Notes: generated by a model from the letters alone, not told the origin. 64,000 bases of DNA from SHVO01 sp041906145 (GCA_041906145.1 JAYRJU010000001.1:1240001-1304000); one strand, 5' to 3'. Shown: positions 41,396-50,637, counted from the first letter of the stretch. Numbers and translations are program-made.

Positions 41396-44314
41396 ATGAG
41401 AACCACCAAAATCGAAAAAATCCTCGCCCGCACGGCGGGCGTAAGCGCCGTCGCCCTGATGGCGGGTCTGTCGCTCAGCGGAGCGGCCTTCGCTCAGCAG
41501 GCGACCGTCAGCGAGGCAGCCTCGATCGACGAAATCGTGGTCACCGGGTCGCGCATCGTCCGTGAAGGCTACGAAGCGCCGACCCCGGTCTCCGTCCTCG
41601 GCTCGGAAGAACTCTCCAGCATGGGTCTGACCAACATCGCCGACGCGGTCAACCGCCTCCCGGCGGTGCAGGGCTCGGTCTCGCCGCAAAACTCGGAAGC
41701 CTCGTTCAGTTCGGGCACCGGCGGCGTTAACCAGCTCAACCTCAGAAACCTGCAGCCGCTGCGTACGCTCGTCCTTCTGGACGGAAAGCGCGTGGTCGGC
41801 GCGACGCTCTCGGGTTTCGAGAACAACGGGAGTTCCGTCGACGTCAACGTCATCCCGAATGATCTGGTCTCGCGGGTCGACGTCGTCACCGGCGGCGCCT
41901 CGGCGGCGTACGGTTCGGACGCACTCGCCGGCGTCGTCAATTTCGTCCTCGACCGCACCTTTACGGGGGTCAAAGGCAGCATCGAAGGCGGTATTACCAC
42001 CTATGGCGACAACGAGCAGTACAAGGTCGGCCTCACGGCCGGTACGCCGTTCGCCGGCGGCCGCGGTCACGTACTCATCAGCGGTGAGCATGCGTACAAC
42101 ACCGGCATCCCTCACGCGTCCGACAGGCCCTGGTATGACGGCAACTCCTACAACTGGCTGCAGAACCCCGCGTACGGAACCGGCGCTGGTCAAAGCACCG
42201 GCGTTCCGCAGTATATCGCCATGGGCAACACCGGCATCGCGATCTCCGCGCCCGGCGGCCTGGTCATCGCAGGCCCCTTGAAGGGAACCATGTTCCTGCA
42301 GGGCGGCGTGCCGGCCACCTTCCGATATGGCGAGATCAGCGACGGCTTCATGATGTCGGGCGGCGACTGGCGTGTCTCACGCATCGACAACGACCCGATG
42401 CTCGGCATCCGTCTGTCCCGCGAAACGGTGTTCACGCGCGCCAGCTACGATATCGCCGACAACATCCAGGTTTACGGTGAATTCCACTGGTCGAACACCC
42501 GCACGACCAACAAGCCGGGCATCCCGCACTTCCGTCTCGGCAACATCACCGTCCGCTCGGACAACCCGTTCATCCCGACGTCCGTCCGCACCCAGATGAC
42601 CGCCCTCGGCCTCACCACCCTGGCCATGGGTTCCACCAGCGCCGATCTCCCGCCGGTCCAGGCCAACAACGGCCGGACCTTCCGCCGTTACATGGCCGGC
42701 GTCGAAGGCGCCTTCGATGCGGCCGGCAGCGAATGGTCGTGGGATGCCTACTACACCAAGGGCACCACACACATCTCCGCCCGAATCCCGGAGAACCTCA
42801 TCAATTCGAAGTTCAACGAAGCGGTGGATGCGGTCGTCAATCCGGCGACCGGGCAGATCGTCTGCCGCTCGTCGCTCTCCAACCCGACTAACGGCTGCGT
42901 GCCCTACAACCCCATGGGCATTGGCGTGAATTCGCCCAACAACAAGGCCTACTTCACGGGTACGGGCTACTCGATCCAGATCATCGGCCAGGACGTCATC
43001 GCCGCGAACGTGAGCGGCGAGCCGTTCGAGAGCTGGGCCGGTCCGGTCTCCGTTGCGTTCGGCGCCGAACACCGCCGTGAGTCGGTGAAAGGCCTCGTTT
43101 CCGACGCCGACGCGAAAAACCAGTGGTTCGTCGGGAACTTCAAGGCGACCAACGGTAAGTACCACGTCACCGAAGGCTACGTAGAAGCTGTGCTTCCGCT
43201 CGCCCGCGGTCAGGATTGGGCCCAGTCGTTCGACCTGAACGCCGCCGCCCGCGCCACCGACTACAGCGAAGCCGGTTTCGTGACCACCTGGAAGGTGGGC
43301 GCGACCTACACACCGATCGACGACTTCACCATCCGTGCGACGCGTTCGCGTGATATCCGCGCCCCGAACCTCTCCGATCTGTTCAACGCCGGTCAGCCGG
43401 GCACGGGCACGATCATCGACCGCTTCCGCAACAACACCAATACCACCATCGTTTCCGCGGTCGAAGGCAACCTCGACCTCATCCCTGAAAAGGCGGATAC
43501 GACGGGTCTTGGCATCGTGTTGCAGCCCACCTTCATTCCGGGCTTCGGCGCCTCGATCGACTACTACAACATCAACATCAAGGGTGCGATTTCCTCGATC
43601 AGCACCCAGGAGATCATGGATCGCTGTTTCGCAGGAGAAACCGCGCTCTGCGCCTTCATCGACCGTGGTGCGCCCGGGGCCGGTCAGACGCTGGGTGAAG
43701 TCACCTATGTCCACGTGAAGCCCGCCAACGTCCTCGGACAGCAGGCCCGCGGGATCGACTTCGAGGTCAGCCAGAACGTTCCGCTCTCGCTGATCGACGA
43801 AGAATGGGGCGGCGCCCTGCAGTTCCGCGCCCTCGCGACCAAGGTCTCGCGTCTGCGCACCATCGATAAGGATATCGTTCAGGAGGGCCGCGGTGTGATG
43901 GGCTCCGTGGCCAGCGGCGCGCCGCTGACCACGCCGAAGTTCCGCTACCTCACCTCGGCCACCTACGCGGGCGAAGCCTTCACCGGCACGCTCACCATGC
44001 GCGGCATCGGCAGCGGAAAGTACTCGAACAGTGCGATCGTCTGCACGTCCGGCTGCCCGGTCTCGACGGTCGCAGCGCCGACCTTCAGCTTGAACCACAT
44101 CGACGCGGTCAAGTACTTTGACCTGTCGCTGTCCTACAAGATCATGGACGGTGCGGTGGAAACCTTCTTCGTCGCCGAGAACATGTTCAACCGCGCACCG
44201 CCGATCATTTACGGCAGCACGGGTGCGGGCTTCTACAGCGGCTGGGCGGGCGCCTCAGGCGAGTACGATCGCCAGGGCCGCGTCTTCCACGCCGGCGTTC
44301 GCTTCCGGATGTAA
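41396..44314 (+). CDS. TonB-dependent receptor (no STN domain)
   Basis: A 972-residue outer-membrane receptor. ATG at 41396 follows an AGGAGGGGGG site. A signal peptide ends GAAFAQQ, then comes a TonB-box-like IDEIVVTGSRIVREGY, a plug with TGGASAAYGSDALAGVVNFVLD, and a barrel ending DRQGRVFHAGVRFRM. The plug and much of the barrel are strikingly similar to the STN receptor at 30677, for example NIADAVNRLP(A/V)VQGSVSP and SFSSGTGGVNQL(N/D)LRNLQPLRTLVLLDGKR. The two are clear paralogues, differing by the STN domain. The likely role is active uptake of a bulky ligand handled by the preceding secreted proteins. Confidence 0.92.
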   Translation: MRTTKIEKILARTAGVSAVALMAGLSLSGAAFAQQATVSEAASIDEIVVTGSRIVREGYEAPTPVSVLGSEELSSMGLTNIADAVNRLPAVQGSVSPQNSEASFSSGTGGVNQLNLRNLQPLRTLVLLDGKRVVGATLSGFENNGSSVDVNVIPNDLVSRVDVVTGGASAAYGSDALAGVVNFVLDRTFTGVKGSIEGGITTYGDNEQYKVGLTAGTPFAGGRGHVLISGEHAYNTGIPHASDRPWYDGNSYNWLQNPAYGTGAGQSTGVPQYIAMGNTGIAISAPGGLVIAGPLKGTMFLQGGVPATFRYGEISDGFMMSGGDWRVSRIDNDPMLGIRLSRETVFTRASYDIADNIQVYGEFHWSNTRTTNKPGIPHFRLGNITVRSDNPFIPTSVRTQMTALGLTTLAMGSTSADLPPVQANNGRTFRRYMAGVEGAFDAAGSEWSWDAYYTKGTTHISARIPENLINSKFNEAVDAVVNPATGQIVCRSSLSNPTNGCVPYNPMGIGVNSPNNKAYFTGTGYSIQIIGQDVIAANVSGEPFESWAGPVSVAFGAEHRRESVKGLVSDADAKNQWFVGNFKATNGKYHVTEGYVEAVLPLARGQDWAQSFDLNAAARATDYSEAGFVTTWKVGATYTPIDDFTIRATRSRDIRAPNLSDLFNAGQPGTGTIIDRFRNNTNTTIVSAVEGNLDLIPEKADTTGLGIVLQPTFIPGFGASIDYYNINIKGAISSISTQEIMDRCFAGETALCAFIDRGAPGAGQTLGEVTYVHVKPANVLGQQARGIDFEVSQNVPLSLIDEEWGGALQFRALATKVSRLRTIDKDIVQEGRGVMGSVASGAPLTTPKFRYLTSATYAGEAFTGTLTMRGIGSGKYSNSAIVCTSGCPVSTVAAPTFSLNHIDAVKYFDLSLSYKIMDGAVETFFVAENMFNRAPPIIYGSTGAGFYSGWAGASGEYDRQGRVFHAGVRFRM

Positions 44315-44340
44315 GGACGGCTAAGCACTGAACGAGGAAA

Positions 44341-44364
44341 AGGCGGGGGCCAGTGCCCCTGCCT
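44341..44364 (+). terminator. GC-rich stem-loop between receptor and MBL-fold genes
   Basis: AGGCGGGGGC and GCCCCTGCCT pair over 10 positions (one G-T) around CAGT, followed by only a short T-stretch (GTTT). It may be a weak terminator or attenuator that reduces expression of the downstream gene relative to the receptor. Confidence 0.4.
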
Positions 44365-44386
44365 GTTTCACACAAAAGGACGTCAC

Positions 44387-45334
44387 ATGAAAAAATTCCT
44401 GCTCCTGAGCGCCGTGGCTTTCGCTCTGCTCGCTCCGTCGGCGAGCCACGCTGCCGACAAGACGAAGACCGCCGACATCACCGAACGCGGGCTGAAATTA
44501 AGCGACTTTCCCCGCTGGCGCGCCATCGTTCCCAATGTCTACGCCTATGAAGACACGCTCGATGCCGGCCAGGTCATCTCCACCAACAGTCTCATCATCG
44601 TCACGACGGATGGGGTCATGATCGTGGACGGTCAGATGACCCTCGACCAGGGCAAGGCCATGGTGGCCGCGATCAAGAAGATCACCCCGCACCCGGTGAA
44701 ATACATGGTCATCGCATCCGACCACATCGATCACGTCGAAGCCAATCCGGCTCTCAAGGAAGCTTGGCCGAACATGGTTTTCATCTCGACACCGGCGTCG
44801 AAGAAGATCATGGAAGCCGAGAAGCGCACCATCCTCGCCACCGAGCTCGTCACGGATAGGCGCGACATAAAGATGGGCGGCACCGACATCCAAATCCTCA
44901 ACATCGGCCGTGGCCATACGGGCGGGGACCTCGTGGTCTATCTCCCGGAGACCAAGGTCATGTTTATGTCCGAGCTGTACGACCGCTATGTCTTCCCCCC
45001 GATGATCTCGGGCTATCCCAGCGAGTGGGCGGCGACCCTACGCAAGGCGCTCACGATGGACGTCACATGGTACATTCCGGGCCACGGCTCGACCGATGGC
45101 GATGCGGCGACTCTGAAGGCCGACATGAACGAGTACCTGAAGGCCACGGATCGCGTCATCGCGGAAGCCAAACGTCTGCGCGCGGCCGGCCTCGCGTGTC
45201 CAGCCGAGGACAACTGCCCCGCCTTCGAAAAAGCCAACTGGGGTCCTTACGCAGGCTGGACGCTGTTCAAGAGCCAAGCGCCGCGCGCTCTGGCACGTGC
45301 CTATATGGAAATGGACGGAAAGCTGCCGAAATAA
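44387..45334 (+). CDS. Exported MBL-fold protein with altered metal site
   Basis: A 315-residue exported protein (signal ends PSASHAAD) with a metallo-beta-lactamase fold: TNSLIIVTTDGVMIVDGQMT, then the metal motif, GRGHTGGDLVVYLPETKVMF and IPGHGS. The usual HxHxDH is SDHIDH at 111-116, so the first zinc His is replaced by Ser. The region where a bridging Asp is expected reads MSELYD. A binuclear site is therefore doubtful; a mononuclear or non-enzymatic form is possible. A C-terminal segment has two cysteines (LACPAEDNCPAF). It follows the second receptor by 72 bases and probably acts on the imported or exported substrate (inference). Confidence 0.8.
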   Translation: MKKFLLLSAVAFALLAPSASHAADKTKTADITERGLKLSDFPRWRAIVPNVYAYEDTLDAGQVISTNSLIIVTTDGVMIVDGQMTLDQGKAMVAAIKKITPHPVKYMVIASDHIDHVEANPALKEAWPNMVFISTPASKKIMEAEKRTILATELVTDRRDIKMGGTDIQILNIGRGHTGGDLVVYLPETKVMFMSELYDRYVFPPMISGYPSEWAATLRKALTMDVTWYIPGHGSTDGDAATLKADMNEYLKATDRVIAEAKRLRAAGLACPAEDNCPAFEKANWGPYAGWTLFKSQAPRALARAYMEMDGKLPK

Positions 45335-46111
45335 GTTGTCGATGTGAGCCACCTTGGCGCTCGCTGTTGGCGAGCCGGGTTACCACGCAGCTCTACGCCC
45401 TTGCCGACAGTACGGCAAAGATTCTGCGCCATCACCTTTCTCAAGGCACCTTTCCGGCAGAGGAAAATCCTTCCTACCGAAAAGACCGAATCAACGACCG
45501 TTGGCCGGGAGCCGGGCAAGAGGGGAGGCGGAATATGCAGGCCTGTGTTGAAGCCATGGAGCGCCTCACGAATACGCTGGAACAGATGGCGCACGACTCA
45601 CTCAGCGACATCGCCAAGGCACTCCGACGCGGTTTTTGAAGCGGGTCTCCGCCTCGCGGGCAGAGAGACGCCCCTGGTTTCCTGCCGGCTTGCGGACGCA
45701 CGGGGTAAGGTCTGGGAGGTCGTCCAAATGATAGATCGCGTGCTCGATCACGATCGCGGAGATGGATCGCGGCCGTCCTAACACTAGTCCCTGCTATCCA
45801 GCGACCGGAATATGTGGTGGAGCGACTTTATCTAACTGGATCAGACGCTTGCGTCGGATTTCCCGAGGATCCCTGATCATTCCCTGTTTTCGCGTCGGGG
45901 CGGGCTGCCACTTATTGGACGTGAGCCAACGAATCCAGGACAAACCCGCGGTCGGAGCGGAATTATTCGTGGGAACTCCAGTTTGTTCCCTGCATAAATC
46001 CCTGATACCTGGGATTTTGCAATTTCGTGCCGGAGAAGGGTTGGACCTAGACTGGCCCCACCGCCATTCTGCTTCGCGGCTCCTCGCGTCGTGACGTCCG
46101 GAAGACCCACC
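45335..46111. other. Relic-rich intergenic region
   Basis: About 780 bases with no intact gene. It contains the relic of the small HTH gene (45618-45781) and a CCCTGATCATTCCCTGTTTT motif at 45871-45890 shared with 24655-24674. A further CCCTGATACC string lies near 46000. Open frames here run across the relic but have no ribosome-binding site and no known domain. It looks like a decayed recombinase-element end. Confidence 0.5.
45618..45781 (+). pseudogene. 3' relic of the small HTH gene (right direct repeat)
   Basis: This is an in-frame match to the last ~54 codons of the gene at 24082: HSDAVFEAGLRLAGRE, then PLVSCRLADARGKVWEVVQMIDRVLDHDRGDG and the same stop. The upstream HTH part is missing or replaced by unrelated sequence. 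Direct orientation and ~86 percent identity with 24296-24459 make it the right partner of a 21.3-kb spaced repeat pair. Confidence 0.65.
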
Positions 46112-46876
46112 ATGAGTGACGGCCAGCCTGACGCGCGCGGGAACAACCCGGAACCCCTCTCTCCGCAGGAGCAGGCGCTCGAGCGCCAGATTTACAAGCA
46201 TGTCCTCGCGCAGGTGAAGAGCGCTCTCGAGGATGCCGCCCAAGCCGCCTCCGCCCACGAACGCCGCGGCGTGCTCGCAAAGGCGCACTACGCCATTTCG
46301 AGCGCCCTCAGCACGAATACGAATGCCGTGCTCAATTCACCCGCCGGCGCCGACCTCAAAAAGGAAATTGCTTGCCGGAAAGGCTGTACGTTTTGCTGCT
46401 ATCAAAACGTCGGCGTCACCATCATCGAGGCGATCGCTATTTCATCCGGCATTATGCTGCTGAAACCACACCTCGCGGCGCGCGTCGCCTCACAGGCAGA
46501 TCAGGTGAAGGGCATGAGCGACGGCGAACGCGCGAAGAAGCGCATGCCCTGTGTTTTCCTCGCGGACGGTCTATGCTCGATCCATGATATCCGCCCGCTC
46601 GCCTGCCGCGCTTATTTCTCGCTGAACCTCAAGGACTGCGAGGAGGTCTTCGAGAAAGGCCTTTCACCGGGCGCCGAGGGCAACATCACGACGTTTTCTT
46701 TTCCCGCGATTTTCCGGGGAGCGGTTTTAGCGGCGACGAACGCGGCAAGCGCCGAACGGGGCTTACAGGCCGGCTCAGTTGAATTGACGGCGGCGGTGGC
46801 ACGCGTGTTGGCCGATCCCGGAATCGTCGACAGATGGTTCGCGCGCGAAGAGGCCTTCGCCCCTCAACAGGCGTAA
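46112..46876 (+). CDS. YkgJ-type cysteine cluster protein
   Basis: A 254-residue cytoplasmic protein from the ATG at 46112. It has the YkgJ/Fe-S cysteine cluster signature: CRKGCTFCC and, further on, PCVFLADGLCSIHDIRPLACRAYFS, eight or so cysteines that probably bind an iron-sulphur cluster or zinc. The N-terminal ~75 residues are a helical region without similarity that I can place. Family members are widespread, and their role is not well settled. It stands alone between relic sequences and a convergent receptor fragment. Confidence 0.8.
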   Translation: MSDGQPDARGNNPEPLSPQEQALERQIYKHVLAQVKSALEDAAQAASAHERRGVLAKAHYAISSALSTNTNAVLNSPAGADLKKEIACRKGCTFCCYQNVGVTIIEAIAISSGIMLLKPHLAARVASQADQVKGMSDGERAKKRMPCVFLADGLCSIHDIRPLACRAYFSLNLKDCEEVFEKGLSPGAEGNITTFSFPAIFRGAVLAATNAASAERGLQAGSVELTAAVARVLADPGIVDRWFAREEAFAPQQA

Positions 46877-46886
46877 GTCGCCTCGC

Positions 46887-47228
46887 TTAATAATCCGCCG
46901 CAAGCCTCACCACGTATCGCCGCGGCGGCGCAGGTGCGATGCGCCCCGATGCGCCGTCCACGGTCCAACCGTACGCATTGGCGACGTTGCGCACCTGCAG
47001 GCGCAGATTCGCGCGCTTTTTGTAGAGCCACGGTTCACTGCGCGTTTCCGCCGGCGTCGCGCTATAGAGGCCGACGTTTTCGTTGCCGACGCGCGTACCG
47101 AAGGCGTCCTCGGCCGCCGATGTGGCGTTCTCGTCGGCTCGCTGCGCATAGGCAGATTGAGACGCATCGCCCAGCCGGTCACTGATTTGCGCCCATCGGC
47201 GCCACGCAAACGTCATGCTGTCCCCCAT
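46887..47228 (-). pseudogene. Fragment of a TonB-dependent receptor (C-terminal tail)
   Basis: A 113-codon frame whose last ~45 residues (RANLRLQVRNVANAYGW...APPRRYVVRLAADY) are a typical end of a TonB-receptor barrel, including the last strand with a terminal aromatic residue. The plug and the rest of the barrel are absent, and the N-terminal part (MTFAWRRWAQISDRLG...) has no receptor features. It is a decay product of a receptor of a different subfamily from the others in the window, all of which end in Phe-x-Met. Expression is unlikely. Confidence 0.55.
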
Positions 47229-47322
47229 CGTCGCGGGGCCGGCAACATGTACAAATCGCGTTACGCCCCTATGCGCCTGTGTATGTCGGGGACCCGGCGC
47301 CTATCCAAAAATATTTTGAAGC

Positions 47323-47354
47323 AAAGCGCCTCGCCCGAAAGGCGAGGCGCTTTT
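47323..47354 (-). terminator. Intrinsic terminator of the minus-strand receptor
   Basis: AAAGCGCCTCGCC, a CGAAA loop and GGCGAGGCGCTTTT form a long perfect stem just after the stop of the receptor gene on the minus strand. On that strand the stem is followed by CTTTGCTTCAAAA, a modest T-rich tail. The A-tract on the other side makes it bidirectional. Confidence 0.65.
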
Positions 47355-47361
47355 AAGTCAC

Positions 47362-50226
47362 TTACATCTTGAAGCGGATGCCCGCTAGGAACATGCGGCC
47401 CAAGCGGTCGTACTGGGTGTTCGATTGCCCGGCGTAGTACGTGCTACCCACCGTGCCCCCGATGAAGGGCGGATCGGCATTCAGAACGTTCTGAACGGTG
47501 AGGAACACCTCGGTCTCGTCGTTGTCCGGCAGGAACTTGTACTTGAGCGCGAGGTCAAAGATGTTGTCGGAGGCGATATGGTTATTGTCGATGGTCCGGT
47601 TGCCGGTCGGGCACCCTGACTGACACTCGGTGAACGCGTTGTTGTAGACGCCTGCGGCAACATGCCGCCACGTCACGGCGAACGAGAACGGATTGAGGTT
47701 ATAGTTGGCCGACACGTGCGAGCGGAACGTCGGCGCCGTTAATCCGGAGAAGCCGTTGCCGCCGAAACCACCGACCACGCCTTTGCCGTCCACATCTCCA
47801 AACTGCGTGTCGATCGAACGAAGTTCGAGCACATAGGTGCCGAGGGCGCGCAACGTCAACTCCCCGCCCCAGCTCTCGTTGATCGACTCGAGGGGCAAGG
47901 AATAGCTCGCTTCGATATCCAGCCCTTTTTGGATCTGCTGGGCGATATTCTGTGGGCTCGTGATGACCGTGTTGATGAGGCCGTTGACGCGGATGATGTT
48001 CGAACAAAGTTGCGGCTTGTCCGCATAACACCCGTTGATGACGGACTGGGAGTTCGGCACCTGCGTCGCGTTGCCGATGTCGATGCTGTAGTAATCGACG
48101 GAGGCCTGGAAGCCGGGGATGAACTCCGGCTGAACGACGACGCCGAAGCCTGTCGTATCGGCTTTTTCAGGGCCGAGCGTCGGGTTGCCGCGGCTGAGCG
48201 AGAAGCCGCCCGTGGTGGTCGTGCCGTTGGTCGGATCGAAGAACGTGTTGCCCGACGCCGCGGTCCCGCCGGCGAACAGTTCGCCGAGATATGGCGCGCG
48301 GATATCGCGCGACCGTGTGCCGCGGAAGCGGATATCGTCCGTCACCTGCCAGGTCGCCCCGACCTTCCAGGTCGTGACATAACCCGACGTGCTGTAGTCC
48401 GTGGCGCGGATGGCCGCGTTCACATCGAGCGAACGAGCCCAGGCCACATCCTTGGCCAGCGGAACGACGGTTTCGACATAACCTTCCGTCACGTTGTAGC
48501 TGCCAAGGTTGTTGCGGTAGTTCCCCGTCAGGAAGTTCTGCGCTTCATCGTCCGGCGTATTGACACTTCTCACGCGTTCGTAGCGATGCTCGATCCCGAG
48601 CGCGAGTGAGACCGGTCCCGCCCACAGCTCGAAGGGCTCGCCGTTCAAATTCACCGCCGCGGCATCCTGACGCAACGAGTCGTACCGGTAGCTTGTCCCG
48701 AAGGCGTAATCAATCGCACCTTGGCTGTTTACGCCAAGACCCATCGGATTGTACGGGATGCAGGGATTTGACGGATCAGTAAGTTTCACGCGGCAGACGA
48801 TCGAACCATTCGGCGCTGTGACTGCGTCCCAGGCAAGCGCAAGCTTGGGGACGTTGCCTACGCTGTCCGAGCGTGAAGACAGGCCCTGGGTACTGGTTTG
48901 ATAATAAGCGTCCCATGACCATTCGGTTCCCATGGCGTCGAACTTGCCTTCGAGCCCTCCTGCCATGCGCGCCAACGTGCGCCGATTGTTGGAGTGAAAG
49001 CGCGGGACATCGCCGTTGGTCGAACCGATGATGATTTGGGTCAATCCCAGAGAATTCATCTGCGCCTGAATGCTTGCGGGGATGAACGGGTTGCCCGACC
49101 GGATCGGGACATTGGCCAGCGTGCGATTCGGGTTCGAGTTTGCGTTGGAGTGAGAGCTGGCCCATTGCCACTCCGCCCAAGCGCTAACGCTGTCGGCGAG
49201 GTCATAGCTCACGCGCGTGAAGGCGGCCTGACGCGTTAACTCCGGATCGATGTCCAGACCATTGTCGATACGGGAAATCTGCCAATCGCCGCCCACGTGC
49301 GTATTGCTGCCCGTGACGACGCCATAGTTGAACATGCCCAGCGGTTGGCCGCCGGGGCCGAAGTAGATGCCCTTCAAGGGGCCGGAAGTGATGATGCCGC
49401 CGGGCGTGCCGGTGCTTACCCCGACCTGACGGCGGACCCAATAAAACGGTTGCCCGTTGGTCGCCGTGTAATTCGGGTTGTTGACGACCGAGCCGCCTTC
49501 GGAGTTCCAGTCGCGGGTATTTCCGATGATGCCTTGATTGTAGTGGGTTTCACCGAACGCCATGAAATGCCCACGTCCCCCGGCGAACGGCGTGCCCACG
49601 GCGAGGTTCACGAGGTAATTTTTGTCGTCGCCATAGGTCGTCACGCCGCCTTCGACCAAACCCTTTATGCCGGTGAAAGTCTTGTCGATGACGAAGTTCA
49701 CGACGCCGCTGAGCGCATCCGAGCCGTAAGCGGCCGACGCGCCGCCCGTCACGACATCGACGCGATTGATCAATCCGTGCGGCATGGAATTGACGTCGAC
49801 GCCTGTGAAACCGTTGCTGAGCGAGGCATTGATGACGCGTTTGCCGTCAAGAAGGACGAGGGTCCGCTGCGATCCCATACCGCGCAGGTTGAGCAGGTTC
49901 ACGCCGGCGGCGCCTGAGGTCAGGTTGGCGGTCGCGGTGCGTCCGGAGACCGCGTTGCTGAACACGGGCAATTGGCGTACCGCGTCGGCGATGTTCGTGT
50001 TCGCCATGGCGTTCAATTGATCTGCGCCGAGGACGGACACCGGCGTCGGGGCTTCGTAGCCGTCGCGCACGACGCGTGAGCCCGTGACGACAATTTCATC
50101 TATGGAAGCCGGCGCTGGCGCGGCTTGCTGTGCGGCGGCGCTCTGCGCCGCGGCGGAACTTATGATGATGGCGATCGCGGACGTGGTCGCAAGCGTGCGC
50201 GCTTTAACGCTGAGTGTTGCAGTCAT
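47362..50226 (-). CDS. TonB-dependent receptor (minus strand)
   Basis: A 954-residue receptor, ATG at 50226 with GGGGGGAAG upstream; the frame runs further up without similarity. Signal peptide ends SAAAQQ. The plug starts IDEIVVTGSRVVRDGYEAPTPVSVLGADQL and has TGGASAAYGSDALSGVVNFVID; the barrel ends DRLGRMFLAGIRFKM. It is related to the other receptors here but more distant in the barrel (no SVSP..SE block). No secreted-module genes lie beside it, and no STN domain is present. Substrate unknown. Confidence 0.92.
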   Translation of the reverse strand: MTATLSVKARTLATTSAIAIIISSAAAQSAAAQQAAPAPASIDEIVVTGSRVVRDGYEAPTPVSVLGADQLNAMANTNIADAVRQLPVFSNAVSGRTATANLTSGAAGVNLLNLRGMGSQRTLVLLDGKRVINASLSNGFTGVDVNSMPHGLINRVDVVTGGASAAYGSDALSGVVNFVIDKTFTGIKGLVEGGVTTYGDDKNYLVNLAVGTPFAGGRGHFMAFGETHYNQGIIGNTRDWNSEGGSVVNNPNYTATNGQPFYWVRRQVGVSTGTPGGIITSGPLKGIYFGPGGQPLGMFNYGVVTGSNTHVGGDWQISRIDNGLDIDPELTRQAAFTRVSYDLADSVSAWAEWQWASSHSNANSNPNRTLANVPIRSGNPFIPASIQAQMNSLGLTQIIIGSTNGDVPRFHSNNRRTLARMAGGLEGKFDAMGTEWSWDAYYQTSTQGLSSRSDSVGNVPKLALAWDAVTAPNGSIVCRVKLTDPSNPCIPYNPMGLGVNSQGAIDYAFGTSYRYDSLRQDAAAVNLNGEPFELWAGPVSLALGIEHRYERVRSVNTPDDEAQNFLTGNYRNNLGSYNVTEGYVETVVPLAKDVAWARSLDVNAAIRATDYSTSGYVTTWKVGATWQVTDDIRFRGTRSRDIRAPYLGELFAGGTAASGNTFFDPTNGTTTTGGFSLSRGNPTLGPEKADTTGFGVVVQPEFIPGFQASVDYYSIDIGNATQVPNSQSVINGCYADKPQLCSNIIRVNGLINTVITSPQNIAQQIQKGLDIEASYSLPLESINESWGGELTLRALGTYVLELRSIDTQFGDVDGKGVVGGFGGNGFSGLTAPTFRSHVSANYNLNPFSFAVTWRHVAAGVYNNAFTECQSGCPTGNRTIDNNHIASDNIFDLALKYKFLPDNDETEVFLTVQNVLNADPPFIGGTVGSTYYAGQSNTQYDRLGRMFLAGIRFKM

Positions 50227-50517
50227 GGCTTCCCCCCTATGATGATAAACCGGGCGCGGGAACGCGGGCATGTCTGAGATGCTCGCAATTACGCGCGCGG
50301 GCCGCTGAAAATGAGACTCCCTTTTACGCCGATGGCGTAATCCGAAAGCGTACGCCTCTCGCGTCGGCAATGCACGATTTGAACGACGGTTGAGGCTCTC
50401 CCAAGCAAACCTTAGCAATTGCTGTGCCAACGGCGCGTCGCTTTCGCAGTGCGCAAAAAGCTGGCATGGATGAGATGTGCATCGCACTGCACCTAGAATA
50501 ACGGCGGAAATTTGCTC
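50227..50517. promoter_or_regulatory. Divergent promoter region of the minus-strand receptor
   Basis: About 290 bases between the receptor start and a small open frame on the plus strand. It includes TTACGCC..GGCGTAA, a short inverted repeat near 50325-50340 (TTTTACGCCGATGGCGTAA), which may be an operator. No clear promoter hexamers were found. Confidence 0.35.
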
Positions 50518-50625
50518 ATGGGCGACCCTCAGACCGGCGGGAACCCGCCGACACGCGACGAGAAATGGAATCGTTATAAAAAACGCCTGCGACCGGCGAT
50601 GCCGCCGCGCGTGCTCTTTCCCTGA
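50518..50625 (+). CDS. Possible 35-residue small protein
   Basis: A short frame of 35 codons, ATG at 50518 to TGA at 50625, not overlapping any gene and ending 13 bases before the next start. It is rich in Arg, Lys and Pro (RDEKWNRYKKRLRPAMPPRVLF) and has a weak GGCGGAA site 10 bases ahead. Codon third positions are GC-rich as in neighbouring genes. It could be a small basic protein or chance; no family was recognised. Confidence 0.28.
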   Translation: MGDPQTGGNPPTRDEKWNRYKKRLRPAMPPRVLFP

Positions 50626-50637
50626 GGCGTCCGGTTC

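Noticed and set aside
42377..44098. 573-codon minus-strand open frame
   Set aside because: Antisense shadow of the receptor at 41396.
45025..45639. 204-codon plus-strand frame
   Set aside because: It overlaps the MBL-fold gene out of frame and only its end lies in relic sequence; no domain found.
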